64,000 bases of DNA from Phoebastria nigripes (Eukaryota; Chordata; Aves; Procellariiformes; Diomedeidae). The notes beneath the pieces were generated by a model. That model was not told the DNA's origin. It made no database searches and was given only the letters and a program-made list of their open reading frames with translations. How positions within the stretch are numbered: position 1 is the stretch's first letter; each line of letters starts with the position of its first letter. The position numbers were made by a program, and so were the translations under genes. The stretch spans positions 339,539 through 403,538 of the forward strand of contig JAYKAV010000900.1 of assembly GCA_035582835.1 (NCBI GenBank), in the 5' to 3' direction. Positions 22,950-36,800 of this stretch are shown piece by piece.

Positions 22950-25900
22950 ATGGCAGCCTCACAGAAGTTGTGAATAGAAGGCAGAAGACTATGGCCATTT
23001 TCCTTCTTTCTCCTGCTGTGTAGTGCAGTCCAATAACTTTATAATTGTTTGCAGTTGCAGATAAAAGGATGATTGTCCCTGAAAATGAAACTGATTTTAT
23101 ATTTTTTTTTTTCAAGAACAAAGAAGAGTTGTTAAGACCTCTGTAATAGTCATACCCTACAATAGAGAAAGCTCTTTTATGAACCAAATATACTCAGTAA
23201 ACAGAGCAAGTGACAAAATATGCTTGAAAAAGAACAGGATGCTTAATGGATTTATGCCTAACTTTGATACGTTTGGGTATTCTTTTTCGTGTTGCTGCCA
23301 AAGCTGCTTTTTTAAACTCCCAGCTTTCTCCAGTACCACTTGAACTGGACAGTTTGTACTAAACTCCTCTGAGAGCTGACAAACAGGGAGAACAGAAATC
23401 CCTGTCTATTTCAAATACGACACGAAGACAAAAACAAGATACCAGGTCATTCACCCCAACTGTGCATAATAAACACTGCATGGGCTTGTGCTTCTTGCAG
23501 AGTCCTCTCGGGGAGAGACGCAGCTGCATCCCTGGCTGTTGCTGCTCACAGCCACCTCGCTGGGTGAAGCAGTGCTGCTGTGGTTACTCTGTGCTTGTGT
23601 TAGCACAGAGGCGAGGAGCCCAAGGTAGGGAGGGGGACCTCGCTGTGCCAGCTGCTGTGCAGGTATTGGCTAAAAAAACACACATGGACTTTACAAGCCT
23701 ATATTATAAGGGAGCGTAGGAAACAGAGAGACAAGGAAGCAACTTGACAGCACCATACCACTCCATCAGCAACCTGACCAGATGAGTTTTCTGTAGGCAT
23801 TGCGCCTTGCACAGGACTTTAAAGGACTTCTGGTAGAGTAATGAGAACCCTTGGGAGTCCTTCCCAGGCATGAAAAGCAGCATATGAGGGAGGCTGGCAT
23901 CATGACTGACTGGAGAAATAGAGAACGGGCAGGGGCATGAAACTGAAAACAAATGCATTATCTAGAGGAGAGGATGGCAGTCATGTCTCTGCAGTCATAT
24001 CCACAACATACGTTCCTCTCCTCTGAGGAGGAGTTGGTCACTGCTGAGAGTCTGCATTGGCGGTGAGGCAAAGGTGGCTCAGTCCAATGGGTTGTTGTCC
24101 ACTGTGGCTGTTTGGATTTTGGCATTTGCTAGGTTACAGCTTGGTTAGAAGGTCTGGAGTTAAACTCTGTCCCTATCCACTCTGGTGCTTCCTACTGAAG
24201 TTTATAATTTTGTACAGCAGTAACTGGAGGAGAATGCAGCCCCCAGTTCTGCTGATGGATAAAATCAGATGCTTTCAGTAGGGGCTATAACTTTAAAACC
24301 AGGTCATAAATTAAAGAGGTCACAATCAACTTGAAAGTCAGATTTTCTTTCTGACATAGTTTTCCATATTGCTGCAGATAAAAGACAAGATTCTTTCAGT
24401 TGCAGCAGCAGCTGCACTGCTTTGTTAACATTTCTGTGTTAGGTGTAGCGTCTAGATTAATTTCCCTTTGACCTTTTCCCTCAGGGTAGTGTGTTGGCTT
24501 TTATGTGGGTCTTTCACAGCAGTGCAGGAGTGAGGGGGCACTCAGGAGCTACTGAAAGTCTTTAAAATTAATTTAAGTTGTTAAAAAACTAGACTTTGAG
24601 CTGTTGATCTCCTTTTAGAGTCTGTGTATCATGCAAATTAAAACACTGGCCTAATTCTGGTCTCTTTTTATCTGAGTGTAAGCCAGGATTAGTACCGCTG
24701 AAGAGAAATGAAATATAATTGATGTGAAGTTAAAGGTGAGAAAGAGACCTTTTAGGCATATTCCCTTTCATATTTCTGGCAACATGGAGACCCTTCACTT
24801 TCTAGCAATTGAAGTAAACTGCTTGAGACTGGGAAACAGAACTATTGCTCAGAGAACCATCTTTCAGCTGCCTGGCCTTCATTGATGTCCGAGCGGCAGG
24901 ACGTAGGGACAAGGATGAACGGTGTGCAGTGGAGGAGAGAGGTGGGGCTGAGAGCTGGGCAGGGGCAGCCATGGGGGAACTGGTGGTGGGGAGCTGGTAG
25001 CCTGTCTGTGGCTGGTTGTGAAAGGAGAAGGCCTGGCACCCCCTCCTGGCTGCTGACCCTGGAGGTGACACCAGTTGCTACCAGTCACTCCATTAATTCA
25101 AGCACAAAGCTGCAATGCTGCAAGGTCCATCTCTGCTATGGTCCAATATAATTACACGAGGAGTATCTGGCGGGGGTGAGTGGGTGGGTTGTTTTCTTCC
25201 TTTAAGAAAAATGCGAATAGTATAGATGTCCCAAACTACTAATATTAGTCTTTTGAAGTTGCATATTCACAAATTGAGAAAGGCTACACTTGGAGGTGCC
25301 CATATAGCCTCAGTTAGACCCCTGAGGTTTGTGTGTTCAGCAGTCTTTAATTATATGATTATATACCATCTTATCCACAGGATTTTGCCTGTCTGTGCAC
25401 AGGATGGAATTGCTCTGGGGATGAGTAAGAGGTGTGCAGCAAAGGAGGCTTTTGTCTGCAGGAATCAGATTTAATTTCTTTCCGAAGTCTGAATAAAGCT
25501 GATCAGTACCTAACAACCCCTCATGTGGGGAAAAATGCATTTGGATTTTGGTGTGGTTTTTTAGAAAATTTTCTTCTCAAATGGGTATTAGATTTTTTTT
25601 CTTCTGTTTTTTTAAGAATAATTTCATTATCAGGGAACAGAAATATAATTTTGGCTTCCTGGGTGCCTGAGTTTAATTTTGACACTTTTCCCGCAGGCAC
25701 AAATGGATGATGACAAGGCCCTTCCAGCCCTCATGCCATTAGGCAGGGGACTGTGAAGCCTCCCTTCCCCTGCCTGGCTCCCAAGGAGGTGGAGGAGGCT
25801 GGCAGGGAACTCAGCTGTGGCAGCTGAGCAGAGAGATGTCAGCATGCTCAGACAGAGAGGAAAATTGTCATCTTTTGGGTGGGCTGTTGAAGAAGGGCTG

Positions 25901-28540
25901 TTTTTGTTTCTGTAGGTTTTCTACATCCTAAGGAATATTTGATTTTTCTAAAAGGACATTTTCTGTCACAAAATACCTCCCCGTGGAAAGCTTCCAGTCA
26001 GTGGTCGTGAATGAGACAGGGGATTCCAGGAAAAGGAAAGACAATCTGATGGAGAAGTCTTTCTCTGAGGGACTGGGGTTTGTCCCTGTTTCTGCCACAA
26101 AGCTCTGATGGTTGTGGTTAAGTTGTTTCAATTAAACTTTTCACAGTCACCAAATCTCCCTCATTTTCCAGATACCTGATGTGAGGCCATTTGCAAAGGC
26201 AATATATATTTACAGCTGTAGAAAAACCCACCTAAAATGGATAAAATTCATTATAAAACATGCTAGAAGTTTGGATGACAAGTTTTTCAGATGGGGTTTC
26301 CACAATTACAGACCCTTTTGTAAACTGAGATTATCAACACTTAGTCATGTCAAAGTTGTTGTAGAAATAAATTAATTCATAAATATGCAAAACCACTTGA
26401 TAATTTAACAATGACTATCACAGAAAAAGTCATGATGAAACTACAAGTTGATCTTCAAGAGCAGACTGAGAAAGATGTGCAGGGATTGTTGAGAAAACAG
26501 CATAGCTGCTCGTTAATTTAAACCAATCCTATGGGTAGGTGGCGGGGGAGGAGGGAATAGTATTTGAATATGTAACTAAATCTATCATTTTGTGCAGAAA
26601 GGGAATGCATAGATGACCTTTTGATTGTTAGCTTTTTAGGGTTTTGCAACTTTAATAATGCTTTTTAATGTAGGATACAAAGAAACTAAAGGTTGTAACT
26701 AGAGTTCCCTGTACCTTCAAAATACAATGAAAGAAGGGCTAGTGTTCATTTTACTGCTTACAGTTTTGAAAGACCTGAAAGCTGTGTAGGAACCGTTGAA
26801 CTGTTCATATTAAAACAGGCTTATTGTGCTGATCCCATAGTGAGCTAGACAGATAGCTGAAGAATGTCAATAAATACCTATTTACAGTTTAAGTAACTTA
26901 CTGTGGCTGAGTCTGTGACCCTTTTGAATAACCTTGATAACTCAATTACAAAAAGATTATTTGGCTGAAGGAGAAAAGCTCAGCTCTTTGAGTATTTTCA
27001 TATTAAAATACCCATGAAGAATTAGGTGCTAAAACACCTTCAAATATCTGATCCTGAGTCACAGTCTAATTAAATAGAAGTAGAAATATTAACTTCTGAT
27101 TTCCTAGACCTTAGTGTGGAGAAGACTGGCTTTTTCCTGCCACCTAAAAGCCTGTGTGTTTTGTAAGAAGTGGGTTTTCCTTGAAGCCTTAATTGAAGCA
27201 GCGGTTTCAAGTGCTAGTTGCAGACTCTTTTACAAAACATGCTTCAAATTCATATGTGCAAGAATTAATTTCCCAGAAAAGGATTTGGATATACTCCAGT
27301 TTGTCAGGGAATCTAAAACGGCCTGTTCTTTTATTATCTGGTCAGAGAGAATGAGCTGCTTGCAAATAGTCAAAAACTAAGAAGGCATTTTGCAGATATT
27401 TGACAGATTGTTCAAGCAGAGAGTGATTCTGAAAAGACTAATAATAGTCCATGTGCTGTTTGCTAACAGAGGTGAACTTCATAAAAATAAATTACTGTAT
27501 TAATAAAAAATATTGGCCAAAAATGACCNCAAAATTTATAATCATGCAAAGCTTACTTTAGAATTTTTTATTTACTTGTAGGACACTGCTCTTCCTGTCT
27601 TTTAGTTATTTGCCCATTTTCCAGTGCTTTTTTAGAAAAATAAAGTGAAAGTTTTCAAGCTGTAGGATCAATTTTATCACACTGTTTAACTTCTGTGGTT
27701 TTTTTTTTTTTGGGGGGGGGGGAGTGTGTGTGTGTATACAAATGCAGGTAAGAAGGCCACAGAAATGCATGAACATGTCAATGCTTTTAGGGGAGAGGGA
27801 GAAGGTCTGTGGCAAGTGCACTGCAGAATGTTTTTCTAACATGAAAACAGAAAGTTGCAGGGAAGAATGGCGAGATCTGGGAGTGGTATGACTCTTTCAG
27901 CTGGTGTTCATAATCCACCATCTGTACAGAAAAAGTACAAAGCTCAGAAACTCACATGACCATACCCATACCAGATATTGGTGCAGATGACAACAGTTAC
28001 AACATTGTTAGTGGCCTATGAAGCACTCAACACAACTGTGCTCCTTCTGTGCATCAAAATCCAAGTAAATCTGTGCCAAGAAAGACAATCAGCAATCTGC
28101 TTACTGAGGCCCTGTGGTGGGCCACAAGTGGTGGTTCATTTTAGTGGCTCTGGAACAAATGAATGCATCTTAATCAACAGCGTGGTAGGAAACGAGCTGT
28201 GAAGATCACCTGTGACCCAAAGATAGGTAACTGAAGCAATGGAACTCTAATTGCAGCTAAAAGCTGAAAGCTCTAATATCAGGGTGCACCTACAAGCTAC
28301 ATCTTATTAAAGCACCCTCCTTAGCAAGTGCTTAGCCCTTCTGTTAGAGATCTCTATTTCTGCCTCTGGGCCTTCAGTTTGGAAGCTGCTCTTTTTTTCT
28401 TGGAGGCACTTCCCCACTGAAAGGGAATGGTGGTTTATGTTATGCCCTCATTTAGGACAGCAGTGACCACACAGCTTATAGCAAATGGCCTGTGAACTCC
28501 TCAGAGCCTCACCTGGTGAAGCCCCCCAGTTTGCTTAATC
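22950..28540. other. Intergenic, no gene seen
   Basis: No recognised gene. A moderately GC-rich segment at 24.85-25.1 kb carries short open frames on both strands without known homology. A compound T-run, G-run and GT microsatellite occurs at 27699-27735. Confidence 0.5.
27699..27735. repeat. Compound T13-G11-(GT)n tract
   Basis: T13 (27699-27711) passes directly into G11 (27712-27722), then AGTGTGTGTGTGT. The exact lengths may be unreliable. Confidence 0.8.
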
Positions 28541-28545
28541 GCACC

Positions 28546-29022
28546 TGTTATGAGCAAAAGGCAGGTGTGGATCCCTCAGGGACAAGGCACAGCACTCAGC
28601 AAGTGAAAGCTTTGGCTTTATGGAAATCATAGCATTACCATGGTGGGAGCCCTGGGACACAGACGCTAATCAAATGGGGACCCGACGCAGTGGAGCCCTG
28701 CTTGGGAGTGAAGCTCAAGGGAAAGCACCGCAGGGGTGGATAATGAAACTTGCGCTGATTAACATATCGTGCATATGCAATGTCCTGTTTTGCTCATTAG
28801 CGAACTCCCTGATGTAAGGCAGGTGCTGTTGTCCGAATTCCGAGATCCGCAGCTGGCTGTCACGTTGGCGCCCGTGCAGGGGTATGTGCAGCTGCAGGAG
28901 GGGAAGTGAACCACCCTAGGTTACCGTAACAAGAAAGTAAGACGTGCTTGGGGCTCCACATACTCGGATGGCGGAGGTGAACTCTCCCAGGTTACTGAAA
29001 CAAAGTCTTCTTGCACCCTACA
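28546..29022 (+). mobile_element. Solo LTR of an endogenous retrovirus, copy 1
   Basis: A 477-bp element begins TGTTATGAGC and ends CCCTACA, so it has the retroviral 5'-TG...CA-3' termini. It is flanked by an exact 5-bp target duplication, GCACC at 28541-28545 and 29023-29027. Five-base duplications are usual for ERVL-type (class III) elements, but a class cannot be fixed from an LTR alone. A closely related copy lies inverted at 58635-59109. No internal retroviral genes lie beside it, so it is a solo LTR left by recombination. The position matching the poly-A signal of the other copy reads AATGAA (28742-28747), probably decayed. The 65-codon open frame inside it is not a gene. Confidence 0.85.
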
Positions 29023-29027
29023 GCACC

Positions 29028-32000
29028 TTAGTGTCTCTTTGTGCCATGCACTGCTCCCTGCACAGCTGGTGAGCCATTGCTCTGGGATGACCTTAACCTT
29101 TCCTTGCTGGGAGCTGGATGGCTGGGACGTGTGTTAAATGGATAGTTATGGCTCTTGTATCTAAGCGTTTCTATACTGATCTGAAATCATTGTAGTGTCG
29201 TACAGTGCTTAGCTACAGCTGCAATTTCACCTGAAGGCTGCCTGGTCAGACACCCTCCACCCCCCCATCTCCTGTGTCACCTAAAGTTGCCAGGAGAAAA
29301 GGTGGCAGCTCGCTAGCAGAGTTCACCCTGCACATCCGCATTGGCCTCATGAGTTGCTGTTTGGCTTACTGTACCATCTGTGCATGTGTGGCAGCAGTGG
29401 GCTGGCAGGTGTCAACAGGTAAATGTTGTAGTTCTTTTACTTCCAAGATTTGGCTGGGGAAATCGCTTGAAAATGCTGACTGACAGGGGGAGTAAAAGGG
29501 ACTTTCACTCTTAACTTTTCATTGATTACAGCTCTGACTAATCATCAGCTGTGAATCACTATCATTTGTGGGCACAGGTAAGCTTTAGGAGACTGATGTT
29601 AGATTTGGAAATGTGGCTATCAAGAATAATGGCAGTAATAGAAATATATGCCTGCAATATGCTGCTATAACTGGAATAAAAGATAATTATAAATCCTTTT
29701 CTTTCAGCCCCGATTACTGGGACTGTAGTGCTGGCAGCTGGGGCAACGTTTTGCCCTGATACTCTAACAATAGCTTTTACACAGAAGTTCGGGGCTGTTA
29801 AGGTGGCCTGCCTTATTGAAAGGAGATAAAACCTTGCATGCAGCCACTATGTAAATTCTGATGAATCATCGCAGCCCACATGGTTTATGAACCACCAGCA
29901 TATACGAGAAGTGGGCTGAAATGAGTTTTTTGTAGAAAGCCATAAGAAAAGTAAGGTTGATACATCCTGTTAAAAAAAAATTGAGGCAACTCTTACTCAT
30001 CTGAGTTTAGATGCTCCTTTATTTGGAACAGAGAGCCAACATCACTGATCACACTATGCACTGCTGGTCAGGTTGATTTCATTTGTTGTGTCGAGTTTTG
30101 CTGCTAGTTATTTAAGTGCTCAGTTTGAGTAACTTGGTTGCTTCAGTGGAGCAGACAGTTGACCAGTTTGGACTTAACCAAGGTGAGACTTTGGTCTTCA
30201 AAGTATCTGTTTCTCCTCCCATTTGCATTTTTGATACTCTGTTCAGAAAGCACAAGACACTGATGTTTCTTTTGCTATGTGAAGGCAATTGTTTTTGACG
30301 AGTTTATTTCTGAAAGTTTTTTTTTATTTAGGTAGTAAAATATTGATTTTGATCTCTGTGTTCCTGTCAGGTGACAGCTTTCAGCAAGATTTATTTGTTA
30401 TTTGTATACCCACAGTGCTAAGTGACTCCTGGCCCAGACGTGCACGTTCTGCTCCCATTTCCATTCAGCTATGGCTGTTGTACTCACCACAGTGGGAACA
30501 CGAACTGGTTCACAGCAGCATAACAGGTGTTCCTTGCTTAATGTTTCTGAATGTTCATTTAGTACTATTTTTTAATATTTTGATTGCAAAAGGAGGAAGC
30601 CATGAGGTGTAAAGAGTATTGAGGAGAAGAGCTTTGACAGTTGGTTCCCTGCTTTGACTAATTTATATTTGAGGAAGCCTCAAAGTGTGAAGCAGAGGAA
30701 CCGATATCTTTTAGGCTATCCAACTCCCTGCTGTAAAATGGAGTAAGCTTCATTTAAACCTAACTATAAAGGTTTCAGAAGGGTAGACTGGCAGCCAGGA
30801 ATTGCCAGGATTTCTTTGCAATCCTGGATAGTCCCCTTCTTTTCTGGATGCAGAAGCAGATGTATTACAGGTGGTCCTATGCTGCTCAGAGCCCTGAGAG
30901 AAACAGACCAGGGGGTATTGTGATAGGTCAGCTGCTTGGGTGGATGCAGTAGTCAAGTTTTCCTGTGGTTCAGCTTTTGCACTGCATTAAATAGATATGA
31001 ATAGAAAGATGGTAGCAGAGGACCCCTCCCAAATTCCAGATGAATAGACTGGTTGAAGGTGTGATATTGCCACAGTAGGGGGTTAAAATCTTTAATACTA
31101 GTCTTCACTGTTTTCAGTCCTTTCTGCTGTGCAATGCTTCTGTTGGCAGACATGGAACTGAAGGAGAGTGTGATTTAGCACTGGGATCTTCAAAGTAATG
31201 TAATACCGTGGCAGTTTGAAACATCTATGCACAAAAGTTAGATCTGCCTCGCTGTTGCCTAATGCAGTAGGTGCCTAAAGTTCATAACTGCCTGTGTTTT
31301 CCCAAAGTCTCTTGGGGGAGATGTACCCAGTACCTTCTACACATGATTTTCCCAGCAGCCAGGAGCTTGACTGATCTATGAAGACTGTTAAGGAATCATT
31401 AAACATTTTTTCCCCCCTCTGCCTTTTTCTTTTGCTTTCCAAGCCCGGGAGGCTTAAAATAGGCCAGCTCAGAACATGCGTAATAAAACAGGGAGCAGGA
31501 GAAACAGCTGGTTATGTCATTGGTGTCCCCTTCTATTATACAGCATGTAAAAAGCACTCTGAAAGATTTCCCACATTTTACAATCTATTCTCTGTCTGAG
31601 ACTCTTCAAATTGCACCAGGGGAATGCCTTAACCTAGCTTTGCTCTGGGCTTTGGAGCCCTCTGGCTCAATGAACAGCTTCAAACAGTCTCCTGACTGCG
31701 AGTGGTTTGCCCAAGAGTACTCACAGATGGAAAAGTGATTAGCTGCTCTCTGGGGAGGTGGGAGAGAGGGATTCGTCTTAGGCAAATTTGACCTAGAGGA
31801 AGGATTGTACCCAATTTCTCCATGTCCTGGATGAATACTGTAAAAAGAAGTGTTCTTGGTCCTGAAGGGTGAATATAGTATAAACATACTTTCTCCTACT
31901 TCTTGTATATGGGAGCAGAAGGACAGGCAGAGAAATGCCCTGTCGGGAGATTTAGGTCCTGATTAGGGACCTGCTTTCTCAGGAGTTGTGGCATTATACA

Positions 32001-32700
32001 GCAGTGCACATGCTCAGAGAGCAGCTCCTACTGACTTCCATCTATCCCGAGTGCTCAGCCTTATGGCACACAAGAAAATGGTGCCAAAAATTCAGAAAAT
32101 TAGAAGGACACAATTATCATATCACCTTGTTGTTCTTCAAGGATGTTGTTTTCTGATTAACAGCCCCCAAGGACAGTGTGCCACAGTGCGCCACAGTGCA
32201 AGATAGGTGCCAGTTGCCTAGTGCATGGTTAGTACAACACTTTCTGTGGCTCCCTGTCTCAACAGATGTCCAAAAGTCCCTTGATGGAAAAAACCTTTTC
32301 ATACAGACAACCTGTCAGTTTTCAGGCTTTCTGTGCCTAGGCCCGGTTTAAAGCCAGGGCAGGCCTTTGCTGGGGAAGGTTTTGTGGCTTGAATGGTATA
32401 CGACTGTGTGAAATTTTTACATTTCACGCTCCAGAGCAGCAAATCAGTAGGACCTACTTTTAGTCTAGCACTTCCAAACTTTGAATGCTCAACTGCAGCC
32501 TTCTAGCAGGGAGATTCACGAGCAAGGTGGAAACCTGTGTATCTGTCACACAGATTTCTCTTATGGGAGATAATTTAATAAAGGACTGGAGTGAGAAACC
32601 TCCTGTTTCTACTTTTGATGGCTGGTCCAAAAATGACCTACCGTATCCCAGTGCTGCAGGTGTAAATAAGTCCTCATCAGTTCTCCATGTGTACCATGTG
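29028..32700. other. Intergenic, no gene seen
   Basis: About 3.7 kb without a recognised gene, RNA or repeat. Short open frames only. Confidence 0.55.
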
Positions 32701-32766
32701 TAGGGAGTTGGACTCGATGATCCTTATGGATCCCTTCCAAGTCGAGATACATTATGATTCTGTGAA
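32701..32766 (+). mobile_element. CR1 LINE stub (about 66 bp)
   Basis: Only the extreme 3' end of a CR1 copy: gagttggactcgatgatcc, then a CCCTTCCAA segment, and a terminal gattctgtga that matches the CR1 octamer. It has the same orientation as the larger CR1 at 2.2-2.8 kb. Extreme 5' truncation is common for this family. Confidence 0.85.
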
Positions 32767-33336
32767 ATCGCCATGGGTTTTAGCTGCTGAAATAAAAAAC
32801 ATTGCTGCTTATTGATTTTAGTGTATGCATGCAAAATTCAAATATGAGTATTATTATTATTATTATTATTATTAATTTTAGCATGGACAAAACTTTCATT
32901 TGTTTCCCTGGTTACATTTACGTCCAACCGGGAATCAGACCAGAAAATTTCAGCCTTAAAGACTGCAATGTTTAGCAAAATTCTGAACAATTAAAACACA
33001 ATCAAGCTTTCCTGACGTTTCCCTATATAAGAAATAATGTTACCATTCCTATATATAATTAAGTTTCAAATTGAAGATGATTTCCATGTCAGCAGTTATG
33101 CTATTTATGCAATACTTTTCATCCTGGTGTTAGAAAAATTGTGATGAGCATGGGTAATGCAAATAGATTGGGCACTCCGCTTTTTCCTCCAAAGCCTCTT
33201 GCTTTACATAGTGGGAGGTCTATACACCTGAGAGTCTAGAGTCTATCCAGAGTCCCAGGAATTTACTTCTGAGGGCTTCACACTTCAGCCTGCTGCTCTT
33301 CATAATCCTTAATTGCTAGTATGTCTCAGCCGAGGT
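32767..33336. other. Intergenic with an ATT microsatellite
   Basis: Non-coding. It includes an uninterrupted (ATT/TTA)n run of about 26 bases at 32848-32873. Confidence 0.7.
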
Positions 33337-33849
33337 TCACTGTGGTTCAGTCAGCAATCTTAGGGTTGCAGTGTCACCTCTGTTATAGCAGGAGGCCTGC
33401 TTGTCCCCTGGTGCTCCTGTATCACCTGTTCTTTCAATAAGGGATGCTTCAAACAGCTGTTCTGGGGCAGGCCGGGAAGCTCTGTCTTTTTTTGTCCTTA
33501 AGGACACCAATTCCCTCATTTCGAGCCAGAGAAATGTGTCTGGGTGGCTGTCTCTCGGAGATGAAACAGTGACATCCAGCGGCCGCTTTGACAAAAATGA
33601 CATCATGTCGTAATACCGGTGTAACGATGTGCGAGGGAGAGCGAACGGTCTGATGAGTGCAGGGCGCGCGTGGGCGGCGTGGCAGCAGTTCAGGCTGGAG
33701 GCAGAGCGCTCAAGGCGAAGTGCAGCCTGAGCATTAGGCGCCTGCAGGGGCTGAGCCTTGCCTGGGGGAGGACAGCTGCCAAAGGAAAAAGGTTTGAAAT
33801 GCTGCGTTTCCCTACCATGCAGAAGGCATGTTTTCCAGTATCCCTCCAT
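33337..33849 (-). other. 170-codon open frame over a small CpG patch, coding status doubtful
   Basis: This is the longest open frame outside TRPM3 and the CR1 copy. Its predicted product has no recognised domain, signal peptide or membrane segment, and it is Ser, Arg and Leu rich, as expected for GC-rich non-coding DNA. The DNA below it (about 33545-33760) is locally CpG-rich, with a GCGGCCGC site at 33579-33586, ACCGGT near 33616 and GCGCGCGTGGGCGGCG near 33663. A small regulatory island is more likely than a gene. Confidence 0.25.
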
Positions 33850-36800
33850 TCAAGCTTTTGAATGCATCTGGCTTTCAGCATAAATAACTTCAGATATAGG
33901 TAGAGCTAACCGACACACCCCTTTCAAATCAGGAAGTTATCTAAGTTCACAGACGGCAGTACTTAATGTGGCACGTTACCAAAAACGTAACTGGGATCCT
34001 AGGATGTACTCAGTATGGTAGAGAGGTTCTGATTGCTTTGCACTAACCTGGCAGGTGAGCCAGCTCTGCCCTTAATGTCACATTATGAGGCACAGTGATC
34101 AACTCTGAATGTATCTTTAGAGGAGGGGAGTCCCACAGACATAAGGGTGTGGGAACCAGAACTTGCATGGCACCACATAAGCCCAACCTTCCCAGGGTCA
34201 AGTGTGTTGGCAGGTTCTGTACCTATCTCAGCATACAGTGCAAAGAACAAGTGGTTTTTCTCAATTATCTTCGATCATAACTTCTATTAAAACATGTTAA
34301 AATCTAGCATTTTGATTGTAGGGTGAATTCCACCAGAACAGAAAGGAGCAGTTATTAAATGTCTCCCTTTTAGTGGAGGCAAGATAAAGTTCTTGGTCCT
34401 TTCTTACACATGAAAGCATTATCAGAACAGTTTTAACAAATAATGCATACTGTGCATTATTTTGTATTGTACTGTAGTACACATTTTGGAAAATGCTTAT
34501 TTAAAAGAGAAATTCCAGTGTTAAGTTTCAACAGAACAGCAACTCATGTTAGTAGTCTTCCTTTCTTGATTAATATGTTTTTAATTTATAATTATTTTGT
34601 GCTACTTCCTCTGAACTTAAAAAATTAATGCCTAACTTCCTGGTGCACCCAGAACTAAGTTCTCAGTAAAACTGAGTCTATAGTGTCTGCCTCACATTAA
34701 GCCTTGTTTAGATCCATAAATTAGCTGCTTATCTGCTTTGCCTTATCTGCAGGACATGAATGTGTACACTTTCTTGGAGATGCGGGGAAGAAATTATGGC
34801 TTTAAAGACAGCAGCTTCATGCACTTGTCTTGCAGAGGGGAGACTCAGGCATCAGCTTTGTGCTCCAGTGATTACTTGAAATGAATACTCCAACATGCCG
34901 CTAAAATCTCTCATGTGTGTTGCTTAAGTATACAAGGATCTGCACTTGATTTTATTTATTTATATGTTATTTTACTATGGGATTTGTAAGCCTAAAGCAC
35001 TCAAGTTTTTTTGCAATCCCACCCTTGATCTGCATGTTGGACTGCAGTGTATTGTTTGGATTTACCTAGGGTAGACCTACATGTGTTATAGCACATGTAC
35101 TGACATAGTTCCACCACATCTCAGGAGGGAATCAACACAAGAGAATGGGGGTACAGATAATCCTCTGTCTCCCAACCTTACTGTCGAGCCTGTCTTGAGT
35201 AAACTGGTGATAAACTGTCCACGTCCTTTCTTCCTCCCTCTGTCAGCTGGGCCATTTTCTCCTGCCAACTCAATGCTGAAGTTAATAGTCCTAGTGGACC
35301 NGTCCATCCCCCAAGGGGACGGCTTGCACCCATCCCTCACGCCGATGCAGGCAAACTGAAGCATGCGTTACACAGAGCTAGTGTAAGGCCAGCTCAACTT
35401 ACCCTAGGGCTAGGGCCCCACTCTGAAACTGCAGAGGTGCTGCAAGGCACTGTTTCCTCCATNGTCTCAAACAAAATGGACATGGTTGAAATTTTTTATC
35501 ATCATCAGTGGTCAGTGAGTAGGATCAGCTACTGTTAAGGAGAACTTGTTTCCCCATAAATGTCCGCAGTGCCTTATTCCCTGAGAATACCCAGACATTT
35601 TAGAAGAGATTGTGCTTGGACTAAGGTAGGCTTAGTTTATTTTCTAGACTTATTGAGAAACCNAGTAGGTATACGAAAGTTTCAGATAAACATTTAAAGG
35701 ACTGCAGTGGTAATGTAGGCCCTAGCTATGCCTCTGCACAGTAAGGAAGGGGAAAGGGATGTCCCTGCATTGCTGTGTACTTCCCATGGTGGCTGCTGCT
35801 CCTCTCTGACTTAGCTGAACTGGGGTGGAGATGAAGGCAATCTGCTCTGGTTAGAAAGCCAAAATGCTTCAGGGAGGAAGCGATCTTCTGGGGAACTGGG
35901 GACCAGGCCACATTTTCTGAATCTTTGTCCCGTTCTAGCAACAGGACAGCTAGTCACCATCCCTCAGATAAGATTGAAGCAAAGAGGCAGAATGTCCTTT
36001 TAGATATTCACGAAAAAACACTCAACAGCTCCGCTGAGATGGGGACTATTTATTCCATAATAAGCGCAGATTAACTTTTGTGACTGTAAGTTGTTTGTCT
36101 AAGTTATGATTCTCTGAGGGACATACTACAGCATTAGCAAAATAGATAGCATGGTAGAAATGGGTTTATCATAAACTAACCCTATTACTAATTGCAGAGC
36201 TATGGTGTAGTTCCCCAAGTATCCGCTCTGGAAAAAAGTGCGACCTAGCCATATAGTGTAAGTGTGATGTGAATTTTAGAGTTCATTGTTCATATTTTGC
36301 TTTAAGCGGACTAACTTTCCCCATTCCCCATTTGCACACCCCTTGCCTGCTCCCCCTCCTCCCCGAATTACAGTGCAGTTACTGTAGTTCAGCAGCTGTG
36401 GGTTAGAATTCAGGTTTGTGACTAATACTTCTAAGGAGTTTTTGAAGAAAGTAATTCTTCAATCAGATTTACTGTTTTTTAGTGATATTTCCAGAAGATT
36501 GATTTTTTGCTAAAGATGCAATTTTAGTCTCAAGATTTTCATTAGTGAATAGTGAAATGCTACATTGGTAGTTGAATTTTTTGTCATCTTTCAAATAAAG
36601 GAAAAAAAAAGATTATATGTTAACATTTTCAGTAATGTCCTTAGAGCCTTGATATGTTATTTTTCCAAGCTTTTTAAGAAAATTCTCATCTTGCACACTG
36701 TGAACAAAAACCACTGGAATATTTTGTGAGGACAGTTCTATCACATCCACAGCCTGAATCAGTGGTGTGCATGTGACTGTTGGCTACATGTTTAGATGGG

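Noticed and set aside
28620..28817. 65-codon frame resembling a 90-codon frame at 58838-59110
   Set aside because: The similarity arises because both lie inside copies of the same solo LTR. LTRs do not encode such a protein and neither frame is preserved as a gene.
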